A stretch of DNA of 64,000 bases from Bacillus sp. FJAT-27445 (GCF_001510665.1 NZ_LMTI01000005.1:232583-296582); one strand, 5' to 3'. Shown: positions 24,363-32,544, counted from the first letter of the stretch. The notes: generated from the sequence alone by a model not told the origin. A program made the numbers and translations.

Positions 24363-25067
24363 TTATTCGATGCTGCAATAGACGGCCGGGCAGTTTTCAC
24401 AGCCGATTTCAAGCCTGAGGTATTCAAGATCGTGAACGGTGATTTTGCCTTTTTTGATTGAAATGAGGCCATCACGCTTTAGTTCACTTAAAATCCGGTT
24501 CGTGCTTTCCCGGGAGGTGCCGCAGAAGTTTGCGAGATCCTGGTTAGTGAGCGGCAGGTCTATGAGGATGCCGTCCGGTTTATGGATTCCATAGCTGTTG
24601 GTCATCCGGATAAGTGTTGAAAACAAAGCGCCGCGCTTACCGTTTAAGACGAGGTCACGGAATTTCGTCTGTGTTTTGCGGAAATGGTCACTCATCCATT
24701 TCATAAATTCGAATGCGAGTGTGCTGTTTTGGAAAATTTCCGTTTCAATTACGTCTTTGCGGATTGCCACGATTTCGCCTTCTTCAAGAACCTTTGCACT
24801 GAGGAGGTATTTCGGGTTAGAAGTAAATAGTGTCAGTTCCCCGCAAATATCATTTTCTCCGCAAATACGGAGTGACAATTCCCGCCCATCGGATGTGATC
24901 TTGCTTATTTGGATTTTACCGGAGAGGACGATATACAGCTCCTGGGCCTCCATTCCCTCCTGGAAAAGAAAGGTGCCCCGTTCGGATCTGAATTTCCGAT
25001 CAGCAAAGCGCAAGAGCTCTTTTATTTCAATCGAGTGGGTCGGTTTCATAGCTTTTACAGCTCCCAT
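24363..25067 (-). CDS. fnr: Fnr-type oxygen-responsive regulator, copy 1
   Basis: A 234-residue Crp/Fnr activator with a cAMP-binding-like sensor domain (FLFQEGMEAQELYIVLSGKI), dimerisation helix, and HTH (LTNQDLANFCGTSRESTNRIL). Its C-terminal end has Cys223, Cys226 and Cys231 in CENCPAVYCSIE, the same 3-and-5 spacing as the [4Fe-4S] ligands of B. subtilis Fnr. It should therefore be active without oxygen and bind TGTGA-N6-TCACA sites such as those nearby. ATG at 25067 is preferred over GTG 25076 since AAGAGGTGG precedes it. A weak Fnr-like site at 25109-25124 overlaps its likely promoter and could mean autoregulation. Confidence 0.9.
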   Translation of the reverse strand: MGAVKAMKPTHSIEIKELLRFADRKFRSERGTFLFQEGMEAQELYIVLSGKIQISKITSDGRELSLRICGENDICGELTLFTSNPKYLLSAKVLEEGEIVAIRKDVIETEIFQNSTLAFEFMKWMSDHFRKTQTKFRDLVLNGKRGALFSTLIRMTNSYGIHKPDGILIDLPLTNQDLANFCGTSRESTNRILSELKRDGLISIKKGKITVHDLEYLRLEIGCENCPAVYCSIE

Positions 25068-25299
25068 AAGTGCCACCTCTTTAATATTTATTGGTTTTTA
25101 TATTAGTCTGTGATTTTTGTTACTCTCATTGTATATCAGTTTCTATCCCTGGAAAGTTGTTAACAATGACAATATAGTGAAAAATGGAAATGAAATTTTT
25201 AAGAAAAGGTGAACATTGTTTGAAATCGTGTTCCAAGTGGTCCTCTTTTACCAAAAGAGGGTAAATGTATGCTAGAATGTATAGATAATATAGTTAACA

Positions 25300-25439
25300 A
25301 TATGTAAATGTGGATATCGGGTTGGGTAGTGGATGGAGTTGCTGTCCGCTCTAGTCGTCTGGGCGGTTCCGGAATGCTGATGGTTTCCTTAAAATAAGGA
25401 AGCGGTGTTGGCTATATCCTGAATATTGGAGTTGATAAA
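25300..25439 (+). promoter_or_regulatory. Candidate structured leader RNA of moaA
   Basis: The 140-base leader folds by eye into a multibranch structure. It is closed by GGATAT (25312-25317) with ATATCC (25413-25418) and contains CCGCTC/GGGCGG and TTCCTTA-AAA-TAAGGAA hairpins. The ribosome site lies just after the closing stem. It is richer in GC than other leaders here. A molybdenum-cofactor-responsive element is possible from the gene context, but I could not match the known Moco motif, so this is a candidate only. Confidence 0.4.
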
Positions 25440-26456
25440 ATGGAAAAGTCCATTATTAAAGATAAGTTGAACAGGCCGCTGAGAGATTTGAGGATTTCGG
25501 TAATAGACCGCTGCAATTTCCGCTGCCAGTACTGTATGCCCGCGGATAAATTTGGTCCGGACTTTGTTTTTCTGCCTAAAAGCGCGTTGCTGACGTACGA
25601 GGAGCTTGAGAGGGTTGCAAAAGTATTCGTCGGGCTAGGAGTGGAAAAAATCCGCTTGACCGGCGGCGAGCCGCTCCTCCGCAAGGATTTGCCAATCCTC
25701 GTTGAAAAGCTATCGAAAATTGAGGGGCTAAGTGACATCGGCCTTACGACGAATGGGGTGCTTCTGCCTAAATTCGCTGAGCAGCTGAAGGCAGCCGGGT
25801 TGATGAGGGTGAACGTTTCCCTTGATAGCCTGAATGACAAGCTGTTCGGGGAAATAAACGGCCGAAACGTAGGCACACAGCCAGTTCTTGATGGGATTGC
25901 GGCCGCTCGAAAGGCCGGACTCGGCGTTAAAGTGAATATGGTTGTGAAAAAAGGGCTGAATGACCAGGAAATCTTGCCGATGGCTGAATACTGTAAGGAA
26001 AATGGGCTGCAGCTTCGTTATATTGAATATATGGACGTCGGCAGCACGAACGGCTGGAAAATGGACGATGTCGTAACGAAAAAACAGATTTATGACATTC
26101 TGAAAGAGAAGTTCGAGCTTGAGGCATTGGAGCCTGCTTACTTTGGCGAAGTGGCCAAGCTTTATAGGTATAAAGGAACAGATAGCGATGTTGGGTTTAT
26201 CACGTCTGTGTCCGAATCCTTCTGCAGCAGCTGTACACGCTCACGGCTTTCGGCAAACGGGCAGATTTTCACCTGTTTGTTCAATGGCAACGGGCACGAC
26301 ATCCGCAACTTCCTGCGGAACGGTGCTACAGATGAGGAGCTTGCAGAAAGAGTTACATCGATTTGGGAAGGGCGCGGGGACCGCTATTCGGATGAGCGAA
26401 CAGAGGAAACGGCCGCAACCCGGAAGAAAATCGAGATGTCCTATATTGGAGGATAA
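25440..26456 (+). CDS. moaA: GTP 3',8-cyclase MoaA
   Basis: A 338-residue radical SAM enzyme for the first step of molybdenum cofactor synthesis. The N-terminal cluster ligands are Cys25, Cys29 and Cys32 ([12 protein letters not shown]). The C-terminal cluster is in [19 protein letters not shown], and the C-terminus ends in the conserved Gly-Gly. LTGGEPLLR and the substrate-binding Arg residues are present. ATG with GGAG ten bases upstream. moaC, moaD, moaE and mobA are not in the window. Confidence 0.95.
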   Translation: MEKSIIKDKLNRPLRDLRISVIDRCNFRCQYCMPADKFGPDFVFLPKSALLTYEELERVAKVFVGLGVEKIRLTGGEPLLRKDLPILVEKLSKIEGLSDIGLTTNGVLLPKFAEQLKAAGLMRVNVSLDSLNDKLFGEINGRNVGTQPVLDGIAAARKAGLGVKVNMVVKKGLNDQEILPMAEYCKENGLQLRYIEYMDVGSTNGWKMDDVVTKKQIYDILKEKFELEALEPAYFGEVAKLYRYKGTDSDVGFITSVSESFCSSCTRSRLSANGQIFTCLFNGNGHDIRNFLRNGATDEELAERVTSIWEGRGDRYSDERTEETAATRKKIEMSYIGG

Positions 26457-26530
26457 TTTAGAGAGGCTGAATCCGGCTTGGTGCCGGGACGGCCTCTTTT
26501 TTTTGAATTTTTTAACGGGGTGCCGTTTGA

Positions 26531-26655
26531 ACCCGTTATTAATGCCGGATAACCCGATAATAATGCCGATTAACCCAATATTAATGCCGAATAGGTCGTT
26601 ATTAATGCCGAATAACCCGATAATTATGCCAAACGCTGGACTATTAATGAATGAT
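26531..26655. repeat. Six 21-bp tandem repeats (TTATTAATGCCGAATAACC type)
   Basis: AATGCC or its variants occur at 26541, 26562, 26583, 26604, 26625 and 26646, exactly 21 bp apart, within units such as CGTTATTAATGCCGAATAAC. The period equals two helical turns, so all copies face the same side of the DNA. One plus frame through them reads as a seven-residue repeat (IMPxNPx), but that frame has no start or ribosome site of its own. They lie just downstream of moaA. Confidence 0.88.
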
Positions 26656-26702
26656 ATAAACCTAAATACTATTCCGGTCAGTAACCTAAAGGAGTTAATC
26701 TA

Positions 26703-26744
26703 CAAAAAAAGCCTGCCGGCTACAATATCCGGCAGGCTATTATG
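26703..26744. terminator. Bidirectional terminator between moaA and ric
   Basis: AGCCTGCCGG and CCGGCAGGCT pair perfectly (26710-26719, 26729-26738). The minus strand has a run of seven T residues after it, so it mainly ends the ric transcript. Confidence 0.88.
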
Positions 26745-26754
26745 TTTCCAAAAC

Positions 26755-27450
26755 TTAAAAATATCGTGGGAACAAAATGTTATTTTCCAAATGGACGTGC
26801 ATGAATGTTTGCTCTTCAAGCATTTCAAGGCGCTTGTAGACAAGGCGATAGGTGCCGCACGCATCTGCAGGAGGTGTGAAATCAGAAGTGATTTCGCGAA
26901 GCTCCTTTAAGATTGCGCCTGCATGGTCATGCTCTTTTTCAAGCTCTTTTATATAATTCAGCGCTTGTTCGCGGTCTTCAATTGTATTGGCTTCAAGCTT
27001 CCTGATTAATGGAAATACTGTCTCTTCTTCCTTCGCAACGTGCTCAAGCATTTCTTTTTTCAGTTCGTAGTAAAGGTCATAAACCTTTAAGAGTTCCGGG
27101 CGGTGGCCGCCATGGACACGGGATACCTTGGTCACATACGGGCTAAGATTCAAAAATTCCTCGCGGAGGGGGTTATGGTAATCGGAAATGACATGATCGA
27201 TGATTGTGTCTGATTCCGAGTCAATCCAAACCTTTAGATCTGTTTCTGAACCGTTGCTTTTTTCAATCACATCGGCCAGGTTCGCCATAAGGGTGCCAAG
27301 ATCGATTCCGCCAGCAGAAGCAGCCTCCGCTATCGGCGTTGCGCCGCCGCAGCAGAAATCAATCCTTACACTTTTAAATACATCGGCTGTTTTAGGGAAT
27401 TCATTGACGAGGTCGCGGACAAGGGTTTGTTCTGAGTAAGTTTTTAACAT
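26755..27450 (-). CDS. ric: Di-iron Fe-S cluster repair protein (RIC/ScdA/YtfE)
   Basis: A 231-residue protein with the N-terminal DUF542 domain (RIDFCCGG motif with two Cys) and a haemerythrin-like di-iron domain. Its His and Glu ligands are visible in DYHNPLR, VHGGH, EHVAKEEE, EHDHAG and HVHLENN. It repairs Fe-S clusters damaged by nitric oxide or oxidants. Start is ATG with AAGGAGG upstream. Its promoter carries an Fnr-type site, fitting a role at the switch to anaerobic or nitrosative conditions. Confidence 0.94.
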   Translation of the reverse strand: MLKTYSEQTLVRDLVNEFPKTADVFKSVRIDFCCGGATPIAEAASAGGIDLGTLMANLADVIEKSNGSETDLKVWIDSESDTIIDHVISDYHNPLREEFLNLSPYVTKVSRVHGGHRPELLKVYDLYYELKKEMLEHVAKEEETVFPLIRKLEANTIEDREQALNYIKELEKEHDHAGAILKELREITSDFTPPADACGTYRLVYKRLEMLEEQTFMHVHLENNILFPRYF

Positions 27451-27497
27451 TTTTATATATCCTCCTTAGTAAAGGTAATGAATTTTTTCTTAAACCA

Positions 27498-27540
27498 AGC
27501 ATACGACACTGTTAAACGGAACATGGTGACCTGCATCACA
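27498..27540 (-). promoter_or_regulatory. Fnr-dependent class II promoter of ric
   Basis: Read on the minus strand, TGTGA-TGCAGG-TCACC (27540-27525) lies 21 bp upstream of TATGCT (27503-27498). This puts the palindrome centre at -41.5 from a start at 27491, the same geometry as the other three sites in this region. Confidence 0.75.
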
Positions 27541-27672
27541 CCTGAGAATCTTTTTCATCAAGATTTTTATTTTGCCAAAAAACGTCCATATTCCTAATTT
27601 GCCAACGATTATGGTTTCGGCTACCCTTATAATGGAGATGGAATATATTTAGACGGTGCAGGAGATGATGAC

Positions 27673-28938
27673 ATGCTGGAATTGAGGAGGCCGATTTCAA
27701 TCGGCGAGGCGGTACAGCGGATTATGGAGTGCAGGCAAACGGGTGAAACCGAGTTCATATCGATTGATGAAAGCTTTGGCCGGTTCCTTTCAGAAGATTT
27801 GGCGGCCACTAGCGACGTCCCGCATTTCACAAGGGCTCCATACGATGGCTTTGCGGTCCGTTCCGAGGATACACAGACGGCGGGCCTCGATAATCCTGTT
27901 GAATTCGAGGTCATCGACCATATCGGTGCCGGGCAAACAACATCCAAGGTGCTGGGTGAAAAACAGGCGGTCAGGATTATGACTGGTGCGATGATGCCGG
28001 AAGGATCAGACGCGGTCATGATGCTAGAGCTAGTGAAAACATCGGAACGCGGCGGAAAGAATTTTATGACAATCAAGCGGAAAATCAAAAAAGGTGAAAA
28101 TGTTTCCTTTCAGGGAGAAGACGCAAAAGAAGGGGAAGTGCTTGTTAAAAAAGGCACGCTTATTAATCCCGGGATCCAGGCGATGCTCGCGACATTCGGA
28201 TATGCAAAAGTACCGGTTGCGAAAAAGCCGGTTGTCGGCCTTTATGCGACCGGGACGGAGCTGCTTGAAGTGGATGAGCCGCTCGTTCCAGGCAAAATCC
28301 GCAACAGCAATTCCTATATGATAGCCGCCCAGATCGAACGGGCTGGAGGAAAGGTTGTGTATTTTGGCAATCTTCCGGATGATTTCGATACTTGTTTTGA
28401 AGCGGTCAAAAACTCGCTCGATAAGGTTGATATGCTTGTGACAACTGGTGGTGTTTCAGTCGGGGATTACGACTATCTGCCTGCCATTTATGCGAAGCTC
28501 GGGGCAGAAGTGCTGTTCAACAAGGTTGCGATGAGGCCGGGTAGTGTTACGACTGTTGCAGCTCATAATGGCAAGCTCCTGTTCGGGCTATCGGGAAACC
28601 CGTCCGCGTGCTATGTCGGTTTTGAACTATTTGCCAGGCCGGTCATCCGCACGATGCTTTGTTCGACAAAACCGCATCTACGCAAGGAAAAGGCTGTCCT
28701 AGATACCGATTTTCCAAAGGCCAACCCGTTTACGAGATTCGTCCGCAGTACGACTTTCTTCAAGGATGGCCGCATAGTCGCGACACCAAGCGGGCTCGAT
28801 AAATCCAATATCGTAATGAGCCTTGCTGGAGCGAATTCATTGATGATTTTACCAGGGGGAACGAGAGGGTTCGAAGCAGGCAGGGATGTGGAAGTTCTCC
28901 TGCTGGAAGACCAGGAAGGAAGCGAATGGCCATGGTAA
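27673..28938 (+). CDS. moeA: Molybdopterin molybdotransferase MoeA
   Basis: A 421-residue enzyme that inserts molybdate into adenylylated molybdopterin. The order of domains is standard: VPHFTRAPYDGFAVR, then GAMMPEGSDAVMMLE, the MoCF-binding domain with TTGGVSVGDYDYL and GLSGNPSACYVGFE, and a C-terminal beta domain. Complete length. ATG follows AGGAG. It overlaps mobB by 13 bases and is divergent from ric. Confidence 0.95.
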   Translation: MLELRRPISIGEAVQRIMECRQTGETEFISIDESFGRFLSEDLAATSDVPHFTRAPYDGFAVRSEDTQTAGLDNPVEFEVIDHIGAGQTTSKVLGEKQAVRIMTGAMMPEGSDAVMMLELVKTSERGGKNFMTIKRKIKKGENVSFQGEDAKEGEVLVKKGTLINPGIQAMLATFGYAKVPVAKKPVVGLYATGTELLEVDEPLVPGKIRNSNSYMIAAQIERAGGKVVYFGNLPDDFDTCFEAVKNSLDKVDMLVTTGGVSVGDYDYLPAIYAKLGAEVLFNKVAMRPGSVTTVAAHNGKLLFGLSGNPSACYVGFELFARPVIRTMLCSTKPHLRKEKAVLDTDFPKANPFTRFVRSTTFFKDGRIVATPSGLDKSNIVMSLAGANSLMILPGGTRGFEAGRDVEVLLLEDQEGSEWPW

Positions 28939-29459
28939 GGCCATTCGTTTTTCAGGTTGTCGGCTATCAAAATAGCGGCAAAACAACCCTTTCGGAAGCC
29001 CTCATTAAGCGGCTCAATGAAAAGGGCATAACTGTAGCGGCCATCAAGCATCATGGGCACGGGGGGAAGCCTAATATAGAAAAGGAAAAGGATTCAACGC
29101 GGCATGCATCTGCCGGGGCTTTAGCTGCTCTGGTTGAAGGAGGCGGTCGGCTAGTCCTTCAATCTGAAAAGGATAACTGGACTCTTGATGAACAAATTGC
29201 CATAATGTCAGCATTCGACCCGGACGCCATTCTCGTAGAGGGGCATAAACATGCAGCCTACCCGAAAATCGTCCTTATCCGTAACAGCGAGGATGAACAA
29301 CTCTTGTTTAACCTTGAAAACATTCTAGCCGCTTCATACTGGAAAAGAGAGCCATCCATAAAAGGAAACTATCCGACCTACGCAATCCAACAATCACAAA
29401 CCCCCGATTACCTCGCAAACCTTATCGCCAAAACAATGGGTCTGCCAGGCGCCAGATAA
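28926..29459 (+). CDS. mobB: Molybdopterin-guanine dinucleotide adapter MobB
   Basis: A 177-residue P-loop protein with Walker A GYQNSGKTT and the KHHGHG segment typical of MobB, which assists MobA in making the guanine dinucleotide form of the cofactor. It overlaps the end of moeA, so translation is coupled. The start could also be the second ATG at 28932. mobA itself is not in the window. Confidence 0.92.
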   Translation: MAMVRPFVFQVVGYQNSGKTTLSEALIKRLNEKGITVAAIKHHGHGGKPNIEKEKDSTRHASAGALAALVEGGGRLVLQSEKDNWTLDEQIAIMSAFDPDAILVEGHKHAAYPKIVLIRNSEDEQLLFNLENILAASYWKREPSIKGNYPTYAIQQSQTPDYLANLIAKTMGLPGAR

Positions 29460-29509
29460 AGAGATCGGGTTCCTGCACAATTCAAGTCAAGTAAACTTTT
29501 TATGAACTC

Positions 29510-29552
29510 AGTTACTTTTGTCACTGAATTGTCACGTTTACTTCGCTACAAT
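29510..29552 (+). promoter_or_regulatory. Fnr-type promoter of the NarI-like gene
   Basis: AGTTA-CTTTTG-TCACT (29510-29525, one good and one degenerate half-site) is centred 41.5 bp before the start predicted from TACAAT at 29547-29552. A further GTCAC follows at 29531-29535. Confidence 0.6.
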
Positions 29553-29586
29553 GGGAGTTGGTTGTGGATTTAAAGGGAGTGAAGGG

Positions 29587-30024
29587 ATGGAATTGTTTCA
29601 ATGGTTCGCCTGGCTGGTCTATCCTTATACAGTGGCAGCGGTCCTGGCAATGGGGATAGTATGGCAATATGATACTCCAGATCAGTTTGAGGAAATGCAG
29701 CTAAAATCAGGGGTTATCCTCAACAGGATTGTGAAAGTGCTTTGGCTGCTAACTACACTGACCGGCATAGGGTTGATGATTTTCTACCGGGCTACGGACG
29801 AGTTAAAGAATATGGTTGAGTGGCTGATAAGCTTCTTACATTTCAATCCGGATATGGGGTTGCTGAAGCACGCATCTGCATTGCTTCAAGTGCATTTATT
29901 ATTGCTTTTTACGTTTCTGTTATTTTTTTCTTTTACTAAATATGTTGCCATCGTATTTAAACCAATTTACATTTTGAAAACGCTTTCCGAAAACAGGGCT
30001 AAACGGGCCAACCAAGCCAGATAA
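29587..30024 (+). CDS. NarI-like short membrane cytochrome protein
   Basis: A 145-residue membrane protein with three or four helices. The opening LFQWFAWLVYPYTVAAVLAM and the closing VHLLLLFTFLLFFSFTKY...FKPIYIL recall the first and last parts of nitrate reductase gamma subunit NarI, but it is much shorter and no narGHJ lie nearby. His residues in the last helices (KHASALLQVH) could bind haem; this is inference. ATG 29587 follows GGGAG; the longer frame from 29518 begins inside the promoter. Its Fnr-type promoter suggests an anaerobic redox role. Confidence 0.65.
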   Translation: MELFQWFAWLVYPYTVAAVLAMGIVWQYDTPDQFEEMQLKSGVILNRIVKVLWLLTTLTGIGLMIFYRATDELKNMVEWLISFLHFNPDMGLLKHASALLQVHLLLLFTFLLFFSFTKYVAIVFKPIYILKTLSENRAKRANQAR

Positions 30025-30079
30025 TACAGTGGGTTTCCCCGTCCGATGTTGCCATTTTCGACACTTTTGCACATGAATA

Positions 30080-30122
30080 TGTGATGCATTTCACTTTTCC
30101 ACCCTCTTGATTGGCTTATAGT
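30080..30122 (+). promoter_or_regulatory. Fnr-dependent class II promoter of the YwiC-like gene
   Basis: TGTGA-TGCATT-TCACT (30080-30095) and TATAGT (30117-30122) place the palindrome at -41.5 from the predicted start. Confidence 0.82.
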
Positions 30123-30155
30123 AAAGGTAAGAAAGCTAAGCAAGAGGTGTTGAAA

Positions 30156-30878
30156 ATGAAATTATTTATGCCAAAGCAGCATGGCGCGTGGGCAATGGTC
30201 ATCCTACCATTCTGGCTGGGGGTTGTCGCATCCGGATTCTTATGGGAACATATTCCTTTCTTCTTCGGGTGGCTGCTTCTATATTTGTCAACGTATCCCA
30301 TGCTTCTCCTTTTTAAAAGGAAGAAGATCAAATTCCATGTAAACTGGACGCTATTTTACCTTATTCCGGCCATTGCACTATTGATGTTCCCGCTATTCGA
30401 GCGCCCCTCTGTCTTATTGTTCGGCGTAATGATGATTCCTTTTTTTGCGATTAATGCTTATTTTTCATCTAAAAACAAAGACAGGGCCATAATGAATGAC
30501 TTTAGCGCGGTCTTTGCGTTTTCCCTCGCAGGGATAGCAAGCGCATTCTTGCCGATTGGAAAAGTCACAGAAGAAGCTATCCTTGTCTTTATAGTGTCAG
30601 CACTCTTTTTTATAGGCAGTACCTTCTTTGTTAAAACAATGATCCGAGAAAAGAAAAATGTACAGTTTAAGTGGATTTCCTGGTGCTTCCATAGCCTTGT
30701 TTTACTGGCATGGCTTCTGCTTGGAAAATGGCTGGTCGCAATTGCCTTTATCCCGAGTGTTGCAAGGGCTATCGGCTTTTATGGTAAAAATCTCACCCCT
30801 AAACAAATCGGCATATATGAAATAATAAACTCGGCAGTTTTCTTTATACTGATTGCCAGTTATCTGTTATCAAACTAA
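30156..30878 (+). CDS. YwiC-like membrane protein
   Basis: A 240-residue polytopic membrane protein beginning FMPKQHGAWAMVILPFWLG, the opening of the YwiC family. In B. subtilis ywiC lies by the fnr and nar genes, in line with the Fnr site seen here. The QHGAW motif and multiple helices recall UbiA-like prenyltransferase folds, but a catalytic role is unproven. ATG 30156 follows AAGAGGTG; the frame back to 30111 has no ribosome site. Confidence 0.82.
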   Translation: MKLFMPKQHGAWAMVILPFWLGVVASGFLWEHIPFFFGWLLLYLSTYPMLLLFKRKKIKFHVNWTLFYLIPAIALLMFPLFERPSVLLFGVMMIPFFAINAYFSSKNKDRAIMNDFSAVFAFSLAGIASAFLPIGKVTEEAILVFIVSALFFIGSTFFVKTMIREKKNVQFKWISWCFHSLVLLAWLLLGKWLVAIAFIPSVARAIGFYGKNLTPKQIGIYEIINSAVFFILIASYLLSN

Positions 30879-30880
30879 AA

Positions 30881-30917
30881 AAACCTGCCAGGCACTTTGA
30901 AGCCGGCAGGTTTCTTT
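30881..30917 (+). terminator. Terminator after the YwiC-like gene
   Basis: AAACCTGCC pairs with GGCAGGTTT, then TCTTT. Confidence 0.8.
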
Positions 30918-31018
30918 ATGAATCAGTATTTTAAATTAGGTGCTTACGCATTTCATTATCGATTTGGAAATTATTAAATCGAACATTGTGGACAACTCGA
31001 AATAAGGTATATTAATCC

Positions 31019-31128
31019 AGCTCCAGCGCCTAGCCCCTCGAGGTCTTAAGCCGGTTCCCTCCGGAGGGCAGGCCCGTCCTGCAGGCCCCGTCTTAATCTG
31101 GTCGGGGCTGACCAAGGCGCTTCCGCAT
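31019..31128. repeat. GC-rich dispersed hairpin element
   Basis: From TCCAGCTCCAGCGCCTAGCC to AAGGCGCTTCCGC, this roughly 110-bp block is far richer in GC than its surroundings. It contains several inverted pairs (AGCGCC/GGCGCT at the ends, CCCTCCGGAGGG, CCTGCAGG, CCCCGTC/GGTCGGGG). The wording resembles elements scattered through Bacillaceae genomes. No coding capacity. Confidence 0.65.
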
Positions 31129-31135
31129 TTTGTTT

Positions 31136-31831
31136 TTAATCAATATTGCAAATTTCCTTCGGGCAGTTTTCACAGTCGATCTCGCGTTTTAAATAAGGGA
31201 GCTGATGAATGGTGATAATCCCCTTCGTAATGGAAATAATGCCTTTCTTCCTTAGCTCACCGAGAAGACGGTTGACGACCTCGCGGGAAGTTCCGCAAAA
31301 ATTGGCGACTTCCTGGTTGGTAAGGAGAAGATCGATCATTATGCCATTACTAGTCTTTACGCCATAGCTGTTTGCCATCCGGATTAAGGTGGAATAGAGG
31401 GCGCCTTTCTTGCCATGCAAAACTAGGTCACGAAATTTTGTTTGCGTCTTTCGGTAATGCTGGCTCATCCACTGCATGAATTCTAGTGCTAAAACATGAT
31501 CACTCGCAAGCTTTGCTTCAAGGGCATCTTTCATGATGACGGCAACTTCCCCGCTTTCGACCACTTTCGCACTTAATAAATTCCTTGGCGTTGCACAAAA
31601 TATATTCAGTTCACCGATTAAATCACCCTCTGAGCAAATGCGGAGAGTCAACTCCCGCCCGTCGGGAATGATTTTGCCAACTTGGATTAAACCGCTTAAA
31701 AGGACGTATATCTCCCTGGAAGGGGAACCTTCTTGGAATAAGAAATGCCCTTTTTCGATTTTTTGAACATGATGGGTATGTTTTAATAATTCTGTCAGCT
31801 TTGCGGGCGCACCTGCAAGCGATTGCATAAT
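31136..31831 (-). CDS. Fnr-type oxygen-responsive regulator, copy 2
   Basis: A 231-residue paralogue of the regulator at 24363-25067, with the same sensor and HTH layout (LTNQEVANFCGTSREVVNRLL). Cys220, Cys223 and Cys228 lie in the C-terminal CENCPKEICNID, again the B. subtilis Fnr ligand spacing. Both start regions share the wording GTGGCA-TTATG, pointing to duplication. ATG 31831 is preferred over GTG 31840. The recognition helices (TSRESTNRIL and TSREVVNRLL) are nearly the same, so the two may share operators. Confidence 0.9.
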   Translation of the reverse strand: MMQSLAGAPAKLTELLKHTHHVQKIEKGHFLFQEGSPSREIYVLLSGLIQVGKIIPDGRELTLRICSEGDLIGELNIFCATPRNLLSAKVVESGEVAVIMKDALEAKLASDHVLALEFMQWMSQHYRKTQTKFRDLVLHGKKGALYSTLIRMANSYGVKTSNGIMIDLLLTNQEVANFCGTSREVVNRLLGELRKKGIISITKGIITIHQLPYLKREIDCENCPKEICNID

Positions 31832-32082
31832 TGCCACCAACCTTCAATACGGATTCTGTTTCTTCAAATGGCAGAATGTAATTTATTACTATAATTATAT
31901 TGCTAACCAAGGAAAAAAACTATAATACCCAACGAAGGTTCATACAAACGTCATATTCGACAAATATTGCTCGGGAAATAATCAAAAATTGATGACAATA
32001 ATTCCCCTAATCAGGCTCTTTTGCCGCGGAATACTATAAAAGAGGGCCAAAAGCCCCCTATATATCGAAAGGAGGGAAAAAG

Positions 32083-32262
32083 ATGGGCCAAAACCGCCAA
32101 TTTAAACCTGGGCAAAAAGCACCGAATAATGGTACCTATATTGAAATCGGTGATACGACCAGCCCGGTTAACAACCCTAGGAAAATCCATTTGAAAAAAG
32201 GCCAGCCATTCCCGGAGGCGTCCAACCATGAGAGGATTTGGACCTATACAAGGAAACCATAG
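32083..32262 (+). CDS. yjzC: YjzC family small protein
   Basis: A 59-residue soluble protein (MGQNRQFKPGQKAPNNGTYI, ending ERIWTYTRKP) that closely follows B. subtilis YjzC. Function unknown. AAAGGAGG lies eight bases before the ATG. It marks the start of the region syntenic with B. subtilis yjzC-yjbK. Confidence 0.93.
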   Translation: MGQNRQFKPGQKAPNNGTYIEIGDTTSPVNNPRKIHLKKGQPFPEASNHERIWTYTRKP

Positions 32263-32324
32263 AAAAAAATCTTCGCCTGAAACACAATGATTTTCATAAT
32301 TAGCCAATAAATTTGTAGCCAGAA

Positions 32325-32355
32325 AAAAAAGCCACCCGGCAAGGATGGCTTTTTT
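32325..32355. terminator. Terminator after yjzC
   Basis: AAAAAAGCCA pairs with TGGCTTTTTT; symmetrical and may act in both directions. Confidence 0.85.
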
Positions 32356-32505
32356 CGGCTTTAAGACTATTCCCTTATTTTTCATTTTTCCTTTTTGGTG
32401 AGGTTGAACAGCTACCAACCCGGGTATTAAAAGGAATGAAGAGCAGCCAGCCCGGTAACCAATCAAAATCCATTCCATTATCCTTTTACCCCGTTCGAAT
32501 AACCA

Positions 32506-32538
32506 TAAAAAAAGGTCATCCTGTTCGGGATGGCCTTA
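32506..32538 (-). terminator. Terminator after yjzD
   Basis: On the minus strand AAGGCCATCC-CGAACA-GGATGACCTT is followed by TTTTT. Confidence 0.85.
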
Positions 32539-32544
32539 AAGTAA

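Noticed and set aside
26119-26910. 263-codon plus-strand frame with heptad LMPxNPI repeats
   Set aside because: Its first third overlaps moaA in another frame and its end overlaps ric antisense. There is no ribosome site before a start in the repeat part. The repeats are reported as DNA repeats instead.
32011-32478. 155-codon minus-strand frame opposite yjzC
   Set aside because: It runs antisense across the clear small gene yjzC and the terminator that follows, with no ribosome site.
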